Origin: Arthrobacter rhombi | GTDB lineage: Bacteria > Actinomycetota > Actinomycetes > Actinomycetales > Micrococcaceae | Direction of reading: 5' to 3' | Length of the DNA: 64,000 nt | NCBI RefSeq assembly: GCF_900163545.1 | Contig: NZ_FUHW01000028.1 | Span: 18,726-82,725 of the forward strand | In this document: positions 50,940 to 59,505 of the stretch, in pieces | Layout: each line of letters opens with the position of its first letter | Numbering within the stretch: position 1 is the stretch's first letter | The notes under the pieces: generated by a model | The model's database searches: none | Told to the model about the DNA's origin: nothing | The model's input: the letters and a program-made list of their open reading frames with translations, nothing else | Translations under genes and position numbers: made by a program

Positions 50940-51296
50940 ATGGGCAAGATCAGAATGCAGCGGGCCTACTCCGCACCAGACGGCGGCTATCGGATCCTGG
51001 TCGACCGACTCTGGCCCCGAGGCATCGCCAAAGAGGATGCCGAACTCGATGAGTGGGCCAAGGACATCGCCCCCTCCCCGGAATTGCGGACCTGGTTCAA
51101 CCACCGGGAGCACCGCTTCGATGAATTCCGTGAGCAATACATCGCCGAACTCGAGGACGGGCCGGCGACCGAGGAAGCCGAAAGACTACTGGAGCTGATC
51201 AAAGATCAGGACGACGTCGTACTCGTCTATGCCACCAAAGACGAAGAACATAATAATGCCGTGGTCCTGCTCGAATTTCTGGACGAGAACCTCTGA
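50940..51296 (+). CDS. DUF488 family protein (YeaO-like)
   Basis: A 118-residue small soluble protein of the DUF488 family. The signature ILVDRLWPRGIAKEDAELDEW (residues ~18-38, shown without its last residue) and APSPELRTWFNH (~43-54), EFREQYIAEL and LVYATKDEEHNNAVVL are typical. The molecular role is not established; members resemble rhodanese-like or uroporphyrin-III methyltransferase-associated proteins. It is divergent from valS, apparently leaderless. Confidence 0.9.
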   Translation: MGKIRMQRAYSAPDGGYRILVDRLWPRGIAKEDAELDEWAKDIAPSPELRTWFNHREHRFDEFREQYIAELEDGPATEEAERLLELIKDQDDVVLVYATKDEEHNNAVVLLEFLDENL

Positions 51297-51320
51297 GACC
51301 CACCCCGTTGGTGGGTCATC

Positions 51321-52985
51321 TCAGCGATCTGGACGTGCCGTGTCTTCAGATACCCGAGTGCCTGACCACGGTTCATCGGGGCGGGCCATGAACTCGGCCC
51401 ACGCCAGTCGACGACGACGGTGCGGATCATTCTCCACATGGTCGGTATTTTCGATGATCAAGGTTGACCGGTTGAGGTCGTCATAGGCCGGCCACGTCGA
51501 TGAGGTGGTCCCGGATTCGGCGAACCTCAGCCACCGTCCCCGCATCCGCTGGCCGGCACGGGCATAGGCTTCCCGGCCGCCGAGCGAGGTGATCATCCGT
51601 GCCATGGGGATGTCGGTTCTGTCGAAGAGAGCAAACATTTCCACCCCATGGGCGGCATCCAGACCGACCATCTTGAGCAGCCGTGGCGCGAAGTCGAAGC
51701 GATACACATGGACGGGCGCGAAACGGCAGTGCAGTTCGGCGAACCGGATGCTCGGGTACCAGAACCCGTAGTCCCCGCTGAACTCCGTTGCCGATGTGGG
51801 ATTCGGTAGACCCGGATACGCCGCACGCATCACGTGCCGCGCCTGCCGGGGCGAACGGGCGAAAACGCCAGTGATACGGGAGGGGGAACTGGGCAAAATA
51901 TCCCATCTGCCGTGGAAGACCGAACCTTCACGTTCGTTGGTGCCGATGATCAGCGGTACACGCGCCGCACGGCCGGCACGGACCGCTTCGATCGGGTGCT
52001 CGGGCACATAGGTTCCGTCGATGACCGGTGCGAAACAGAAACCTCCGGGGTAGGCGTCCGGAATGCGGGTTTGCAAGATCTTGGCCGCGGCCAACAAATC
52101 GCTGACAGAACCGTTGAGTAGAAGATCCGGTACCGGGTCGGCCTCGGGACCGGGCCGGCCCTGGCCATCATGCTGGTCACCGAGGATCTGCAGGAACTCG
52201 GCCGCCCACAGCGCCGCGAGCGCCGGAGGGTAGACGGCATCAGCAGGGGCACTTTGGGCGATGGCCCGGAGGAATAATCCGTGGGCGCTCGGGGTGGCCA
52301 GTAGCGTGGTCACCGCATTCCCGCCGGCCGACTCCCCAAACACCGTCACCCGGTCCGGGTCGCCGCCAAAAGCGGCGATGTTCTCCTGAACCCATTCCAG
52401 TGCGGCCACCTGATCGCGGAGACCGAGATTGCTGTCGATGGGACGTTCGGGGGTGGAGTAGCGGCTGAAATCCAGATAACCCAACGGCCCCAAACGGTAA
52501 TTGAAGTTCACATAGATGGCCCGCCCCGTGCCAGCGAAACCTTCCCCCTGCCCCGAAAAGTCCCGCGAGGATCCTTGAAAATAGCCGCCCCCGTGAATGA
52601 AAACCATGACGGGGAGGGAATCGGCATCCGCCAACGCCGGGACCGGTACCTGGACGTTGATGCTCAAACAGTCCTCATTGGTTGCTTCGGCGGACCCCAG
52701 GGCAGACCGGTGGGTTCGGGTCGGTTGGGGCGCCATCGGCCCGAAGCGTGTCCCGTCCCTGATTCCCGACCAGCCGACCGGTGGTGCTGGGGCCCTGAAC
52801 CTGAGGGGCCCCACCGGCGGTGCGGCATAGGGGATGCCACGCCAGGTGAACACGTTGCCTTCCCGCACCCCGCGGACCACCCCACCGGCGACCCGAACAT
52901 CCGGCATCCCCGTAGCGCCCGGGGTGCCCGGGGCAGGGAACCAGTGATCGCCGTCGTGCCCTGATGTCACTTTCGGCTGGCGCAT
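51321..52985 (-). CDS. Type B carboxylesterase
   Basis: A 554-residue carboxylesterase/lipase. GIPYAAPPVGPLRFRAP is the N-terminal family block, EDCLSINVQVP follows, FIHGGGYFQGSS is the oxyanion HGGG, and VFGESAGGN contains nucleophile Ser219. The catalytic His lies in VGLDAAHGVEMFALFD near residue 435-445. No signal peptide is visible, so it is probably cytoplasmic. The start is uncertain: ATG 52985 is used; further in-frame starts reach 53108 and an ATG before PDVRVAGG is also possible. Substrates are unknown esters. Confidence 0.88.
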   Translation of the reverse strand: MRQPKVTSGHDGDHWFPAPGTPGATGMPDVRVAGGVVRGVREGNVFTWRGIPYAAPPVGPLRFRAPAPPVGWSGIRDGTRFGPMAPQPTRTHRSALGSAEATNEDCLSINVQVPVPALADADSLPVMVFIHGGGYFQGSSRDFSGQGEGFAGTGRAIYVNFNYRLGPLGYLDFSRYSTPERPIDSNLGLRDQVAALEWVQENIAAFGGDPDRVTVFGESAGGNAVTTLLATPSAHGLFLRAIAQSAPADAVYPPALAALWAAEFLQILGDQHDGQGRPGPEADPVPDLLLNGSVSDLLAAAKILQTRIPDAYPGGFCFAPVIDGTYVPEHPIEAVRAGRAARVPLIIGTNEREGSVFHGRWDILPSSPSRITGVFARSPRQARHVMRAAYPGLPNPTSATEFSGDYGFWYPSIRFAELHCRFAPVHVYRFDFAPRLLKMVGLDAAHGVEMFALFDRTDIPMARMITSLGGREAYARAGQRMRGRWLRFAESGTTSSTWPAYDDLNRSTLIIENTDHVENDPHRRRRLAWAEFMARPDEPWSGTRVSEDTARPDR

Positions 52986-53129
52986 CGTGTTCAACAGCTT
53001 TCGGGTGGGGAACCGGTGCCCGCAGGCACCGGTGTTCCGCGGGGGATGAAGACCTGTCTTTACAGACTTCCACCGGTGGTGGTGCAGGTCCACAGTTGCC
53101 CGGAGCATGATTCGCTCCCGTGGCCTCGC

Positions 53130-53135
53130 TAGGCT
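53130..53135 (+). promoter_or_regulatory. -10 box of SDR gene (leaderless)
   Basis: TAGGCT lies 6 nt before the ATG at 53142. Confidence 0.55.
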
Positions 53136-53141
53136 GGTGCC

Positions 53142-53909
53142 ATGACGTCAACGACCCAGCAGTCCAGGAAAAGTGCAGTGGTGACCGGTGCCAGTACCGG
53201 AATCGGTGAGGCCACGGCCCGTCGGCTGGCCGCCGAGGGCTGGAAGGTCTTCGCCGTGGCTCGCCGGGCGGACCGGCTCGAGGCACTGGCCGGGGAAACG
53301 GGAGTCACCCCGGTGGCAGCGGATATCAGTAGCGAAGAGGACGTCGCCCGACTCCTGGCGGTAGTGACCGATGCCGGCGGGGTCGACACCCTGATCAATA
53401 TTGCCGGTGGGGCCCGCGGTGTCGAGAGGATCGGTGCGGCACAAACTGCCGACTGGGACTGGATGTACCGGGTGAACGTGTTGGGGACCATGAACATGAT
53501 CCGCGCCTTTCTGCCCATGCTGCGGGCCCACGGCGAAGGAACGATCCTGAACCTCACCTCCACCGCAGCCCTGGGCGGATATGAAGGAGGCGGCGGATAT
53601 AACGCCGCAAAATTTGCCCAACAGGGCCTCACCCAGGCGCTCCGGCTCGAAGAAGCCGAAAACAACATTCGCGTGATCGAGGTCGTCCCCGGGCTGGTCC
53701 ACACCGAAGAATTCGCGCTGAGCCGGCTCGGAGGGGACCAGGACGCTGCCGATCAGGTCTACGCGGGGGTGGCCCAACCCCTGACCGGCCACGACGTCGC
53801 CGACGTGGTGGCCTATTCCGTCACCCTCCCGCATCACATCAACCTTGATCAGATCGTCGTGCGGCCCGTCGCCCAGGCGGCCAATCACAAGTTGATCCGC
53901 ACCACGTGA
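53142..53909 (+). CDS. Short-chain dehydrogenase/reductase (YdfG-like SDR)
   Basis: A 255-residue classical SDR. The cofactor loop TGASTGIGEA lies at 15-24, LINIAGG near 88 carries the NAG-type motif, the catalytic Ser is in LNLTSTAALGG near 142, and the YxxxK pair is YNAAKFA near 157. VVPGLVHTEEF follows. It resembles the NADP-dependent serine/3-hydroxy acid dehydrogenase group. Its stop overlaps the start of the sirohydrochlorin chelatase gene (GTGA), coupling the two, though a biochemical link is not obvious. Confidence 0.92.
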   Translation: MTSTTQQSRKSAVVTGASTGIGEATARRLAAEGWKVFAVARRADRLEALAGETGVTPVAADISSEEDVARLLAVVTDAGGVDTLINIAGGARGVERIGAAQTADWDWMYRVNVLGTMNMIRAFLPMLRAHGEGTILNLTSTAALGGYEGGGGYNAAKFAQQGLTQALRLEEAENNIRVIEVVPGLVHTEEFALSRLGGDQDAADQVYAGVAQPLTGHDVADVVAYSVTLPHHINLDQIVVRPVAQAANHKLIRTT

Positions 53910-54640
53910 TACGCGGCCCACTGCATGTGATCGCCTGCGCCCATGGCACGGATCATCCCCGCGGGCGGCAGCTGATCGACCAGCTGCGCGGCCAGGTCGC
54001 CGAACTCCTCACGGACCAGCAAACAACCAACGGCTGGCAGGTTCAGATCCACGAGGCCTACGTCGACGTCCAAGACCCGGGCCTGGCCTCTGTTGTGGAA
54101 CGCCTCCCGGCCGGGGAACCGGCAGTGGTGCTGCCGCTGCTGCTCTCGCTGGGAATCCACACCAGTGTCGATGTTGCCGAGGCCGTGGCCTCGCGGCGGA
54201 ACACCATCGCTGCCGAGCCCATCGGAGCCGACCCCCGGCTGGCCCAGCTGATGGCCCGCCGGCTGGCAGCAGCGGGCTGGACAACGCAGGACGCCGTGGT
54301 GCTGGCCTCGGCAGGGACCCGCGTGGAGTCGGGCCAAGAGCAGGCCAAGGACAGCGCAGCAACCCTCGCCGGCCTTCTGCAGACCCCCGTTCAGGCAGCA
54401 TTTTGTTCGGCTGCCGCACCCCGGGTCGGGGACGCGGTGGACCGGTTGGCCCAGCAAAGACCAGGAACGCGGGTCGGTGTCGTTTCTTACCTCTTGGCTC
54501 CCGGTTTCTTCCAGGAACGCCTCGAAGCCGTCGGAGCAAATTATGTGACTGCACCATTGCTCCCCGACGTCACGGTTGCCGAATGTGTCGTCGCAAGACT
54601 CCAAACTGCCCTGTCGGAGGCTGTTTTCGCGGCTGACTGA
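53906..54640 (+). CDS. Sirohydrochlorin chelatase (CbiX/SirB family)
   Basis: A 244-residue class II chelatase with two CbiX-like halves. The metal-binding active-site His is in HVIACAHGTDHPRG (His13), and PLLLSLGIHTSVDV contains the second active-site His (equivalent of the SirB/CbiX pair). The second half (from VVLASAGTRVE) has lost its first His, as expected for a long, fused chelatase. It inserts Fe2+ into sirohydrochlorin to make siroheme for the reductase encoded next. The start GTG 53906 overlaps the SDR stop. Confidence 0.88.
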   Translation: MIRGPLHVIACAHGTDHPRGRQLIDQLRGQVAELLTDQQTTNGWQVQIHEAYVDVQDPGLASVVERLPAGEPAVVLPLLLSLGIHTSVDVAEAVASRRNTIAAEPIGADPRLAQLMARRLAAAGWTTQDAVVLASAGTRVESGQEQAKDSAATLAGLLQTPVQAAFCSAAAPRVGDAVDRLAQQRPGTRVGVVSYLLAPGFFQERLEAVGANYVTAPLLPDVTVAECVVARLQTALSEAVFAAD

Positions 54641-54703
54641 GGTCAAAAAAAGCAACGTGTCGGCTGATGACCTGCGGGCGCGACAGCGGTGAAAACCGGG
54701 CCC

Positions 54704-54709
54704 TAGGCT
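54704..54709 (+). promoter_or_regulatory. -10 box of the sulfate assimilation operon (leaderless)
   Basis: TAGGCT lies 7 nt before the ATG of sir at 54717; GCGACA 18 bp upstream is a plausible -35. This would start the sir-cysHDN-ABC-cysG-fprA transcript independently of the SDR/chelatase pair. Confidence 0.55.
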
Positions 54710-54716
54710 CACAGTC

Positions 54717-56435
54717 ATGACTCAGGCAACCGATACCCAGCCAGCTTCCGGCCCGCCCCGGTCCCGTCCGCCAGCCAAGCCCCACGGCCAATGGAAAGTG
54801 GACGGGACCACCCCGTTGAACTCCAATGAGGAATGGAAACAGCACGACGACGGGCTCAATGTCCGCGAACGCATCGAGACGATCTACGCTCGTCACGGCT
54901 TCGACTCGATCGACCCCGAGGACCTGCACGGACGCTTCCGCTGGTGGGGCCTCTACACCCAACGCAAACCGGGGATCGACGGCGGGAAGACTGCGACCCT
55001 GGAACCGCACGAACTCGAGGACCGCTACTTCATGATGCGGGTGCGCATCGACGGCGGCGCCCTGAGCACCGAACAACTGCGCGTCATCGGTTCCATCTCC
55101 ACCGAATTCGCCCGCGACACCGCAGATGTCACCGACCGGCAGAACATCCAACTGCACTGGGTTGATGTGAGTGACGTCCCCGAAATCTGGAGGCGACTGG
55201 AATCCGTCGGCCTGAACACCACCGAAGCCTGCGGCGACGTCCCCCGCGTCATTCTCGGGTCACCGGTGGCGGGGATCGCCGCCGACGAGATCCTGGACCC
55301 CACCCCGGCCATCGAGGAGATCGCCGAACGGTACATCGGCAACCCGCTGTATTCGAATCTTCCGCGAAAATTCAAAACCGCGATCACCGGGCACCCCTCC
55401 CTGGACGTCGTCCACGAGATCAACGACATCTCCCTGGTCGGGGTCCGCCACCCCGAACTCGGTGCCGGCTACGACCTGTGGGTCGGCGGAGGGCTGTCCA
55501 CCAACGGGCGGCTGGCCGAACGGCTGGGTGCCTTCGTCGCACCGGAGCAGGCAGCCCCGGTCTGGGAAGGCGTGGTCGGAATTTTCCGTGACTACGGCTA
55601 CCGCCGGCTCCGCAATAAGGCGCGACTGAAATATCTGATGGCCGATTGGGGGCCGGAGAAGTTCCGTGAGGTGCTCGAACGCGAATACCTCGGGCACCCG
55701 CTGCCCGACGGTCCGGCCCCCGAACCCACCACCGTTCCCGGCGACCACAGCGGGGTGCACCAGCAAAAAGACGGTCTCTTCTACCTGGGCGCCACCACCA
55801 GCATGGGCCGGCTCTCCGGAACCCGGCTGACCGCCTTGGCCGAGCTGCTCGAACGGCACGGTTCGGGCCGTGTGCGCACCACACCCCACCAGAAGATCGT
55901 CGTCCTGGACATCCAGGAGAACGACGTTGAAGCGGTGATCACCGGTTTGCGCGAGCTCGGCCTCGAAACCCGCCCCTCCGTGGTGCGCCGATCGGCGATC
56001 GCCTGCACCGGCATCGAATACTGCAAGCTGGCGATCGTGGACACCAAGGATACTGCGGCCGCAGCCGTGGAAAGCCTCGAGGACCGGCTGGCGGATCTTG
56101 AAGGGAAGATGCCGCGCAAACTCAGTCTCCACGTCAACGGTTGCCCGAACTCCTGCGCCCGCGTCCAAACAGCGGATATCGGGTTGAAGGGACAACTCCT
56201 ACCCGACGGGGAGGGAGGCCAAAAAGCTGGTTTCCAAGTCCACCTGGGCGGCGGCCTGGCCGATGAAACCCGTGAGGAAGCCGGCCTGGGCCGAACCGTT
56301 CGCGGGCTCAAGGTCGCTGCCGACGATCTCCCCGATTATGTGGAGCGGCTCGTGCGCACCTTTGCCGACGAATCCACCGAGGGCGAGACCTTTGCCGAAT
56401 GGGCGCATCGCGCCGACGACGGGAGCCTGCTGTGA
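54717..56435 (+). CDS. sir: Ferredoxin-dependent sulfite reductase (siroheme/4Fe-4S; NirA-like)
   Basis: A 572-residue assimilatory reductase that takes sulfite to sulfide with six electrons from ferredoxin. Cluster and siroheme ligands are Cys430 and Cys436 in ACTGIEYCK and Cys476 and Cys480 in HVNGCPNSCAR. FRWWGLYTQRKPGIDGG (~60) is typical of NirA/Sir; the duplicated ferredoxin-like halves are intact. cysH follows with a GTGA overlap, which argues for sulfite rather than nitrite as substrate. First gene of the operon, preceded by a leaderless promoter. Confidence 0.94.
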   Translation: MTQATDTQPASGPPRSRPPAKPHGQWKVDGTTPLNSNEEWKQHDDGLNVRERIETIYARHGFDSIDPEDLHGRFRWWGLYTQRKPGIDGGKTATLEPHELEDRYFMMRVRIDGGALSTEQLRVIGSISTEFARDTADVTDRQNIQLHWVDVSDVPEIWRRLESVGLNTTEACGDVPRVILGSPVAGIAADEILDPTPAIEEIAERYIGNPLYSNLPRKFKTAITGHPSLDVVHEINDISLVGVRHPELGAGYDLWVGGGLSTNGRLAERLGAFVAPEQAAPVWEGVVGIFRDYGYRRLRNKARLKYLMADWGPEKFREVLEREYLGHPLPDGPAPEPTTVPGDHSGVHQQKDGLFYLGATTSMGRLSGTRLTALAELLERHGSGRVRTTPHQKIVVLDIQENDVEAVITGLRELGLETRPSVVRRSAIACTGIEYCKLAIVDTKDTAAAAVESLEDRLADLEGKMPRKLSLHVNGCPNSCARVQTADIGLKGQLLPDGEGGQKAGFQVHLGGGLADETREEAGLGRTVRGLKVAADDLPDYVERLVRTFADESTEGETFAEWAHRADDGSLL

Positions 56436-57142
56436 GCGGGCCGTCCACGAATCTGGATCAGTTACGTGCACTGGCCGCCAGCGGTGCCGCCGAACTCGGG
56501 TTCGACGCTCCGAGCCATGACGTCCTTGACTGGGTAGCCCGGCACTTCTCCACCCCAGAAGCCGCCGTCGCCTGCTCCATGGCCGATGCGGTGCTGCCGC
56601 ATCTGGTCTCCGGAACCCTCCCCGGGATCGACGTCCTGTTCCTGGACACCGGCTACCACTTCGCCGAAACCCTGGCGACCCGGGACGACGTCGCCCGCAG
56701 GCTCGACGTGAACCTCGTCGACGTCCGGCCCGAACAGGATGTGGCCAGCCAGGATGCCGCCGAGGGCAAGGACCTTTTCGCCACCAACCCGGCACGATGC
56801 TGCGCCCTGCGCAAGGTCGACCCGCTGAACCGAGCCCTGGCCGGGTACCGGCTCTGGTTCACCGGTGTCCGCCGGGAGGAGGCTCCCACCCGCACCAACA
56901 CCCCGTTGATCGATTTCGATGAAGCCCACTCACTGGTGAAGGTCAACCCGCTGGCCGGATGGAGCTTCGAGGAACTGAACGACTACTCCATCCGGAACCA
57001 GCTCCCGCGGAACCTGCTGCTTGACCAGGGGTATCCCTCGATCGGTTGCCAGCCCTGTACCCGACAGGTAGCCCCCGGGGAGGACCCCCGGGCGGGCCGC
57101 TGGTCGGGACAACCCAAAACAGAATGCGGCATCCATGTCTGA
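56432..57142 (+). CDS. cysH: Phosphoadenylyl/adenylyl-sulfate reductase, APS type
   Basis: A 236-residue reductase that forms sulfite from activated sulfate. The catalytic Cys is in the C-terminal ECGIHV. The pairs CC in ARCCALRKV and CxxC in GCQPCTR are the 4Fe-4S ligands that mark APS-reducing enzymes, in agreement with the absence of an APS kinase gene in the operon. FLDTGYHFAETL is the substrate-binding P-loop-like block. GTG 56432 overlaps the sir stop. Confidence 0.94.
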   Translation: MSGPSTNLDQLRALAASGAAELGFDAPSHDVLDWVARHFSTPEAAVACSMADAVLPHLVSGTLPGIDVLFLDTGYHFAETLATRDDVARRLDVNLVDVRPEQDVASQDAAEGKDLFATNPARCCALRKVDPLNRALAGYRLWFTGVRREEAPTRTNTPLIDFDEAHSLVKVNPLAGWSFEELNDYSIRNQLPRNLLLDQGYPSIGCQPCTRQVAPGEDPRAGRWSGQPKTECGIHV

Positions 57143-57202
57143 CCCCGGACCGTGCCATGCCCACCCCCACGAATCCTTCGAACTCACAGCGAGGAACAGC
57201 CC

Positions 57203-58165
57203 ATGACCATCACCCAGGACGTGACCGCCCCGCAGGATGCCAGCGCATCCGTCCCCGTGGACGGCCCGGCATCCCCCCGACAGGTCCTCGACGCCCTCGA
57301 GGCCGAATCCATCCACATCATCCGCGAAGTCGTCGCCGAATTCGACCGCCCGGCCATGCTCTTCTCCGGCGGCAAGGACTCGGTGGTCATGCTCCACCTG
57401 GCGGCGAAGGCCTTCTGGCCCGGGAGGGTGCCCTTCCCCTTATTGCACGTGGACACCGGCCACAACTTCGACGAGGTCCTGACGTTCAGGGACCATACCG
57501 TGCAACGGTTGGGGCTGAGGCTGGAAGTCGCCAGCGTGCAGGACTACATCGACTCCGGCGACCTGGTCGAACGCGCCGACGGGACCCGCAACCCGCTGCA
57601 AACCACGCCGCTTTTGGAGGCCATTGCCGGGCACCGGTTCGACGCTGTCTTCGGCGGCGGACGCCGGGATGAGGACAAGGCCCGCGCCAAGGAGCGCATC
57701 CTGTCCCTGCGCGATGAGTTCGGCCAGTGGGACCCCCGCAACCAGCGGCCGGAACTGTGGAACCTGTATAACGGGCGGCATCGCCCCGGACACCATGTGC
57801 GCGCCTTTCCCATCAGCAACTGGACCGAACTAGATATCTGGCGCTACATCGAACGCGAAGGCATCGAACTGCCGGGCATCTACTACGCCCACGAACGCGA
57901 GGTGTTCCACCGCGAGGGCATGTGGCGGGCCGTCGGCGAATTTTCCCCGGCACGCCCGGGGGAGGACGTGGTCCTCCGGACGGTCAGATACCGGACGGTG
58001 GGGGACATGTCCTGCACCGGGGCAGTGCTCTCGGACGCCGATACGGTCTCCGCAGTGGTCGCCGAAGTCGCCGCGTCCACGCTCACCGAACGCGGGGCCA
58101 CCCGCGCCGACGACAGGATCTCCGAGGCGGCCATGGAAGACCGCAAAAAGGACGGCTATTTCTAA
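57203..58165 (+). CDS. cysD: Sulfate adenylyltransferase subunit 2
   Basis: A 320-residue subunit of ATP sulfurylase that carries the ATP-pyrophosphatase fold: LFSGGKDSVVMLHLA (~50-64) is the PP-loop, LHVDTGHNFDEVL follows, and GGGRRDEDKARAKERI is the substrate-binding loop. It ends ...DRKKDGYF as usual for CysD. GAGGAA lies 7 nt before ATG 57203. The gene ends in TAATG, overlapping cysN by one base. Confidence 0.96.
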   Translation: MTITQDVTAPQDASASVPVDGPASPRQVLDALEAESIHIIREVVAEFDRPAMLFSGGKDSVVMLHLAAKAFWPGRVPFPLLHVDTGHNFDEVLTFRDHTVQRLGLRLEVASVQDYIDSGDLVERADGTRNPLQTTPLLEAIAGHRFDAVFGGGRRDEDKARAKERILSLRDEFGQWDPRNQRPELWNLYNGRHRPGHHVRAFPISNWTELDIWRYIEREGIELPGIYYAHEREVFHREGMWRAVGEFSPARPGEDVVLRTVRYRTVGDMSCTGAVLSDADTVSAVVAEVAASTLTERGATRADDRISEAAMEDRKKDGYF

Positions 58166-59505
58166 TGACTACCACCGTGATCGAAGAGCGCCCCGGCAAT
58201 ACCGCAGCTGCGGGAACCCTGTTCCGTTTCGCCACCGCCGGCTCCGTCGACGACGGCAAATCAACCCTGGTCGGCCGGTTGCTCCATGACGCCAAAGCCA
58301 TCCTCGCCGACCAACTCGACGCGGTGGCCCGCACCTCCACCGAACGTGGCTTCGGCGGCGCCGCGGGCGGACTGGATCTGGCCCTGCTCACCGACGGGTT
58401 GCGCGCCGAACGCGAACAGGGCATCACCATCGATGTCGCCTACCGCTACTTCGCCACCGACCGGCGCAGTTTCATCCTCGCCGACTGCCCAGGACATGTG
58501 CAGTACACCCGCAATACGGTCACCGGGGCCTCCACCGCTGACGCCGTCGTCGTCCTCATCGACGCCCGCAAGGGGGTCTTGGAGCAGACTCGACGGCATC
58601 TGAGCGTGCTGGCCCTGCTGCGCACCGCCCACGTGATCGTGGCGGTGAATAAGATCGACCTCGTCAACTACAACCGGGAGGTCTTCGAGGACATCGAGCG
58701 CGAGGTTCTGGCCGTCGCCGCGCAGCTGGGGATCACCGGGGCACGGGCCGTCCCCGTTTCGGCTCTGGTCGGGGACAACATCGCCGTGCCTTCCGAACTC
58801 ACGAACTGGTATGCCGGCCCGACCCTGCTCGAACTCCTCGAGACGCTCCCCACCCAAAACGAGGTCACCGATACCGACCTGCCGTTGAGGTTCCCCGTAC
58901 AAACCGTGCTGCGGCCGCAGGGAGCACTCGCACCGGGGCTCGCCCCGGAGGACTACCGCGACTACCGGGCCTATGCCGGACAGGTCAGTTCCGGCAGGGT
59001 CGGGGTCGGGGACACCGTGAGCATCCTGTCCTCGGGCCAACCACCGCGCGACACCACGATCGCGGGCATCGACACCGCCGACGGGCCACAAGGCGAGGCC
59101 GTGGCACCGGCATCGGTCGCACTGCGGTTGAGCGACGACGTGGATATTGGTCGCGGCGACACCATCGTCTCGGGCACCGTGCCGACTGCCCAGCGAAAAT
59201 TTGCTGCCCGCCTGTGCTGGCTCGACCAAGAACCGTTGGAGCCGGGAGCCAAGGTGCTCATCAAACACGGCACCGCGACGGTCCGCGCCCTGATCACCAG
59301 CATCGAGGGGCTCCTGGAGCTGGAAACCTTCGCCACGGTCCCTGCCGCACGCTTGGAACTGAACGACCTGGGCAGCGTAAGCGTCACCGTTGCTGCCGAT
59401 CTGCCGGTGGAGGACTATGCGGCCAACCGTCGGGCCGGGGCACTGCTGGTCATCGATCCCCACTCGGGAAACACCCTGGCCGCCGGCCTGGTGATCTCCT
59501 CATGA
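58165..59505 (+). CDS. cysN: Sulfate adenylyltransferase subunit 1 (GTPase)
   Basis: A 446-residue translation-factor-like GTPase that couples GTP hydrolysis to APS formation with CysD. GSVDDGKST is G1 (~26), EREQGITIDVAYRYF G2, DCPGH G3 (~104) and NKIDLV G4 (~159). No APS kinase domain is fused at the C-terminus. The start codon overlaps the cysD stop by one base (TAATG). Its end overlaps the ABC binding-protein gene by ATGA. Confidence 0.96.
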   Translation: MTTTVIEERPGNTAAAGTLFRFATAGSVDDGKSTLVGRLLHDAKAILADQLDAVARTSTERGFGGAAGGLDLALLTDGLRAEREQGITIDVAYRYFATDRRSFILADCPGHVQYTRNTVTGASTADAVVVLIDARKGVLEQTRRHLSVLALLRTAHVIVAVNKIDLVNYNREVFEDIEREVLAVAAQLGITGARAVPVSALVGDNIAVPSELTNWYAGPTLLELLETLPTQNEVTDTDLPLRFPVQTVLRPQGALAPGLAPEDYRDYRAYAGQVSSGRVGVGDTVSILSSGQPPRDTTIAGIDTADGPQGEAVAPASVALRLSDDVDIGRGDTIVSGTVPTAQRKFAARLCWLDQEPLEPGAKVLIKHGTATVRALITSIEGLLELETFATVPAARLELNDLGSVSVTVAADLPVEDYAANRRAGALLVIDPHSGNTLAAGLVISS

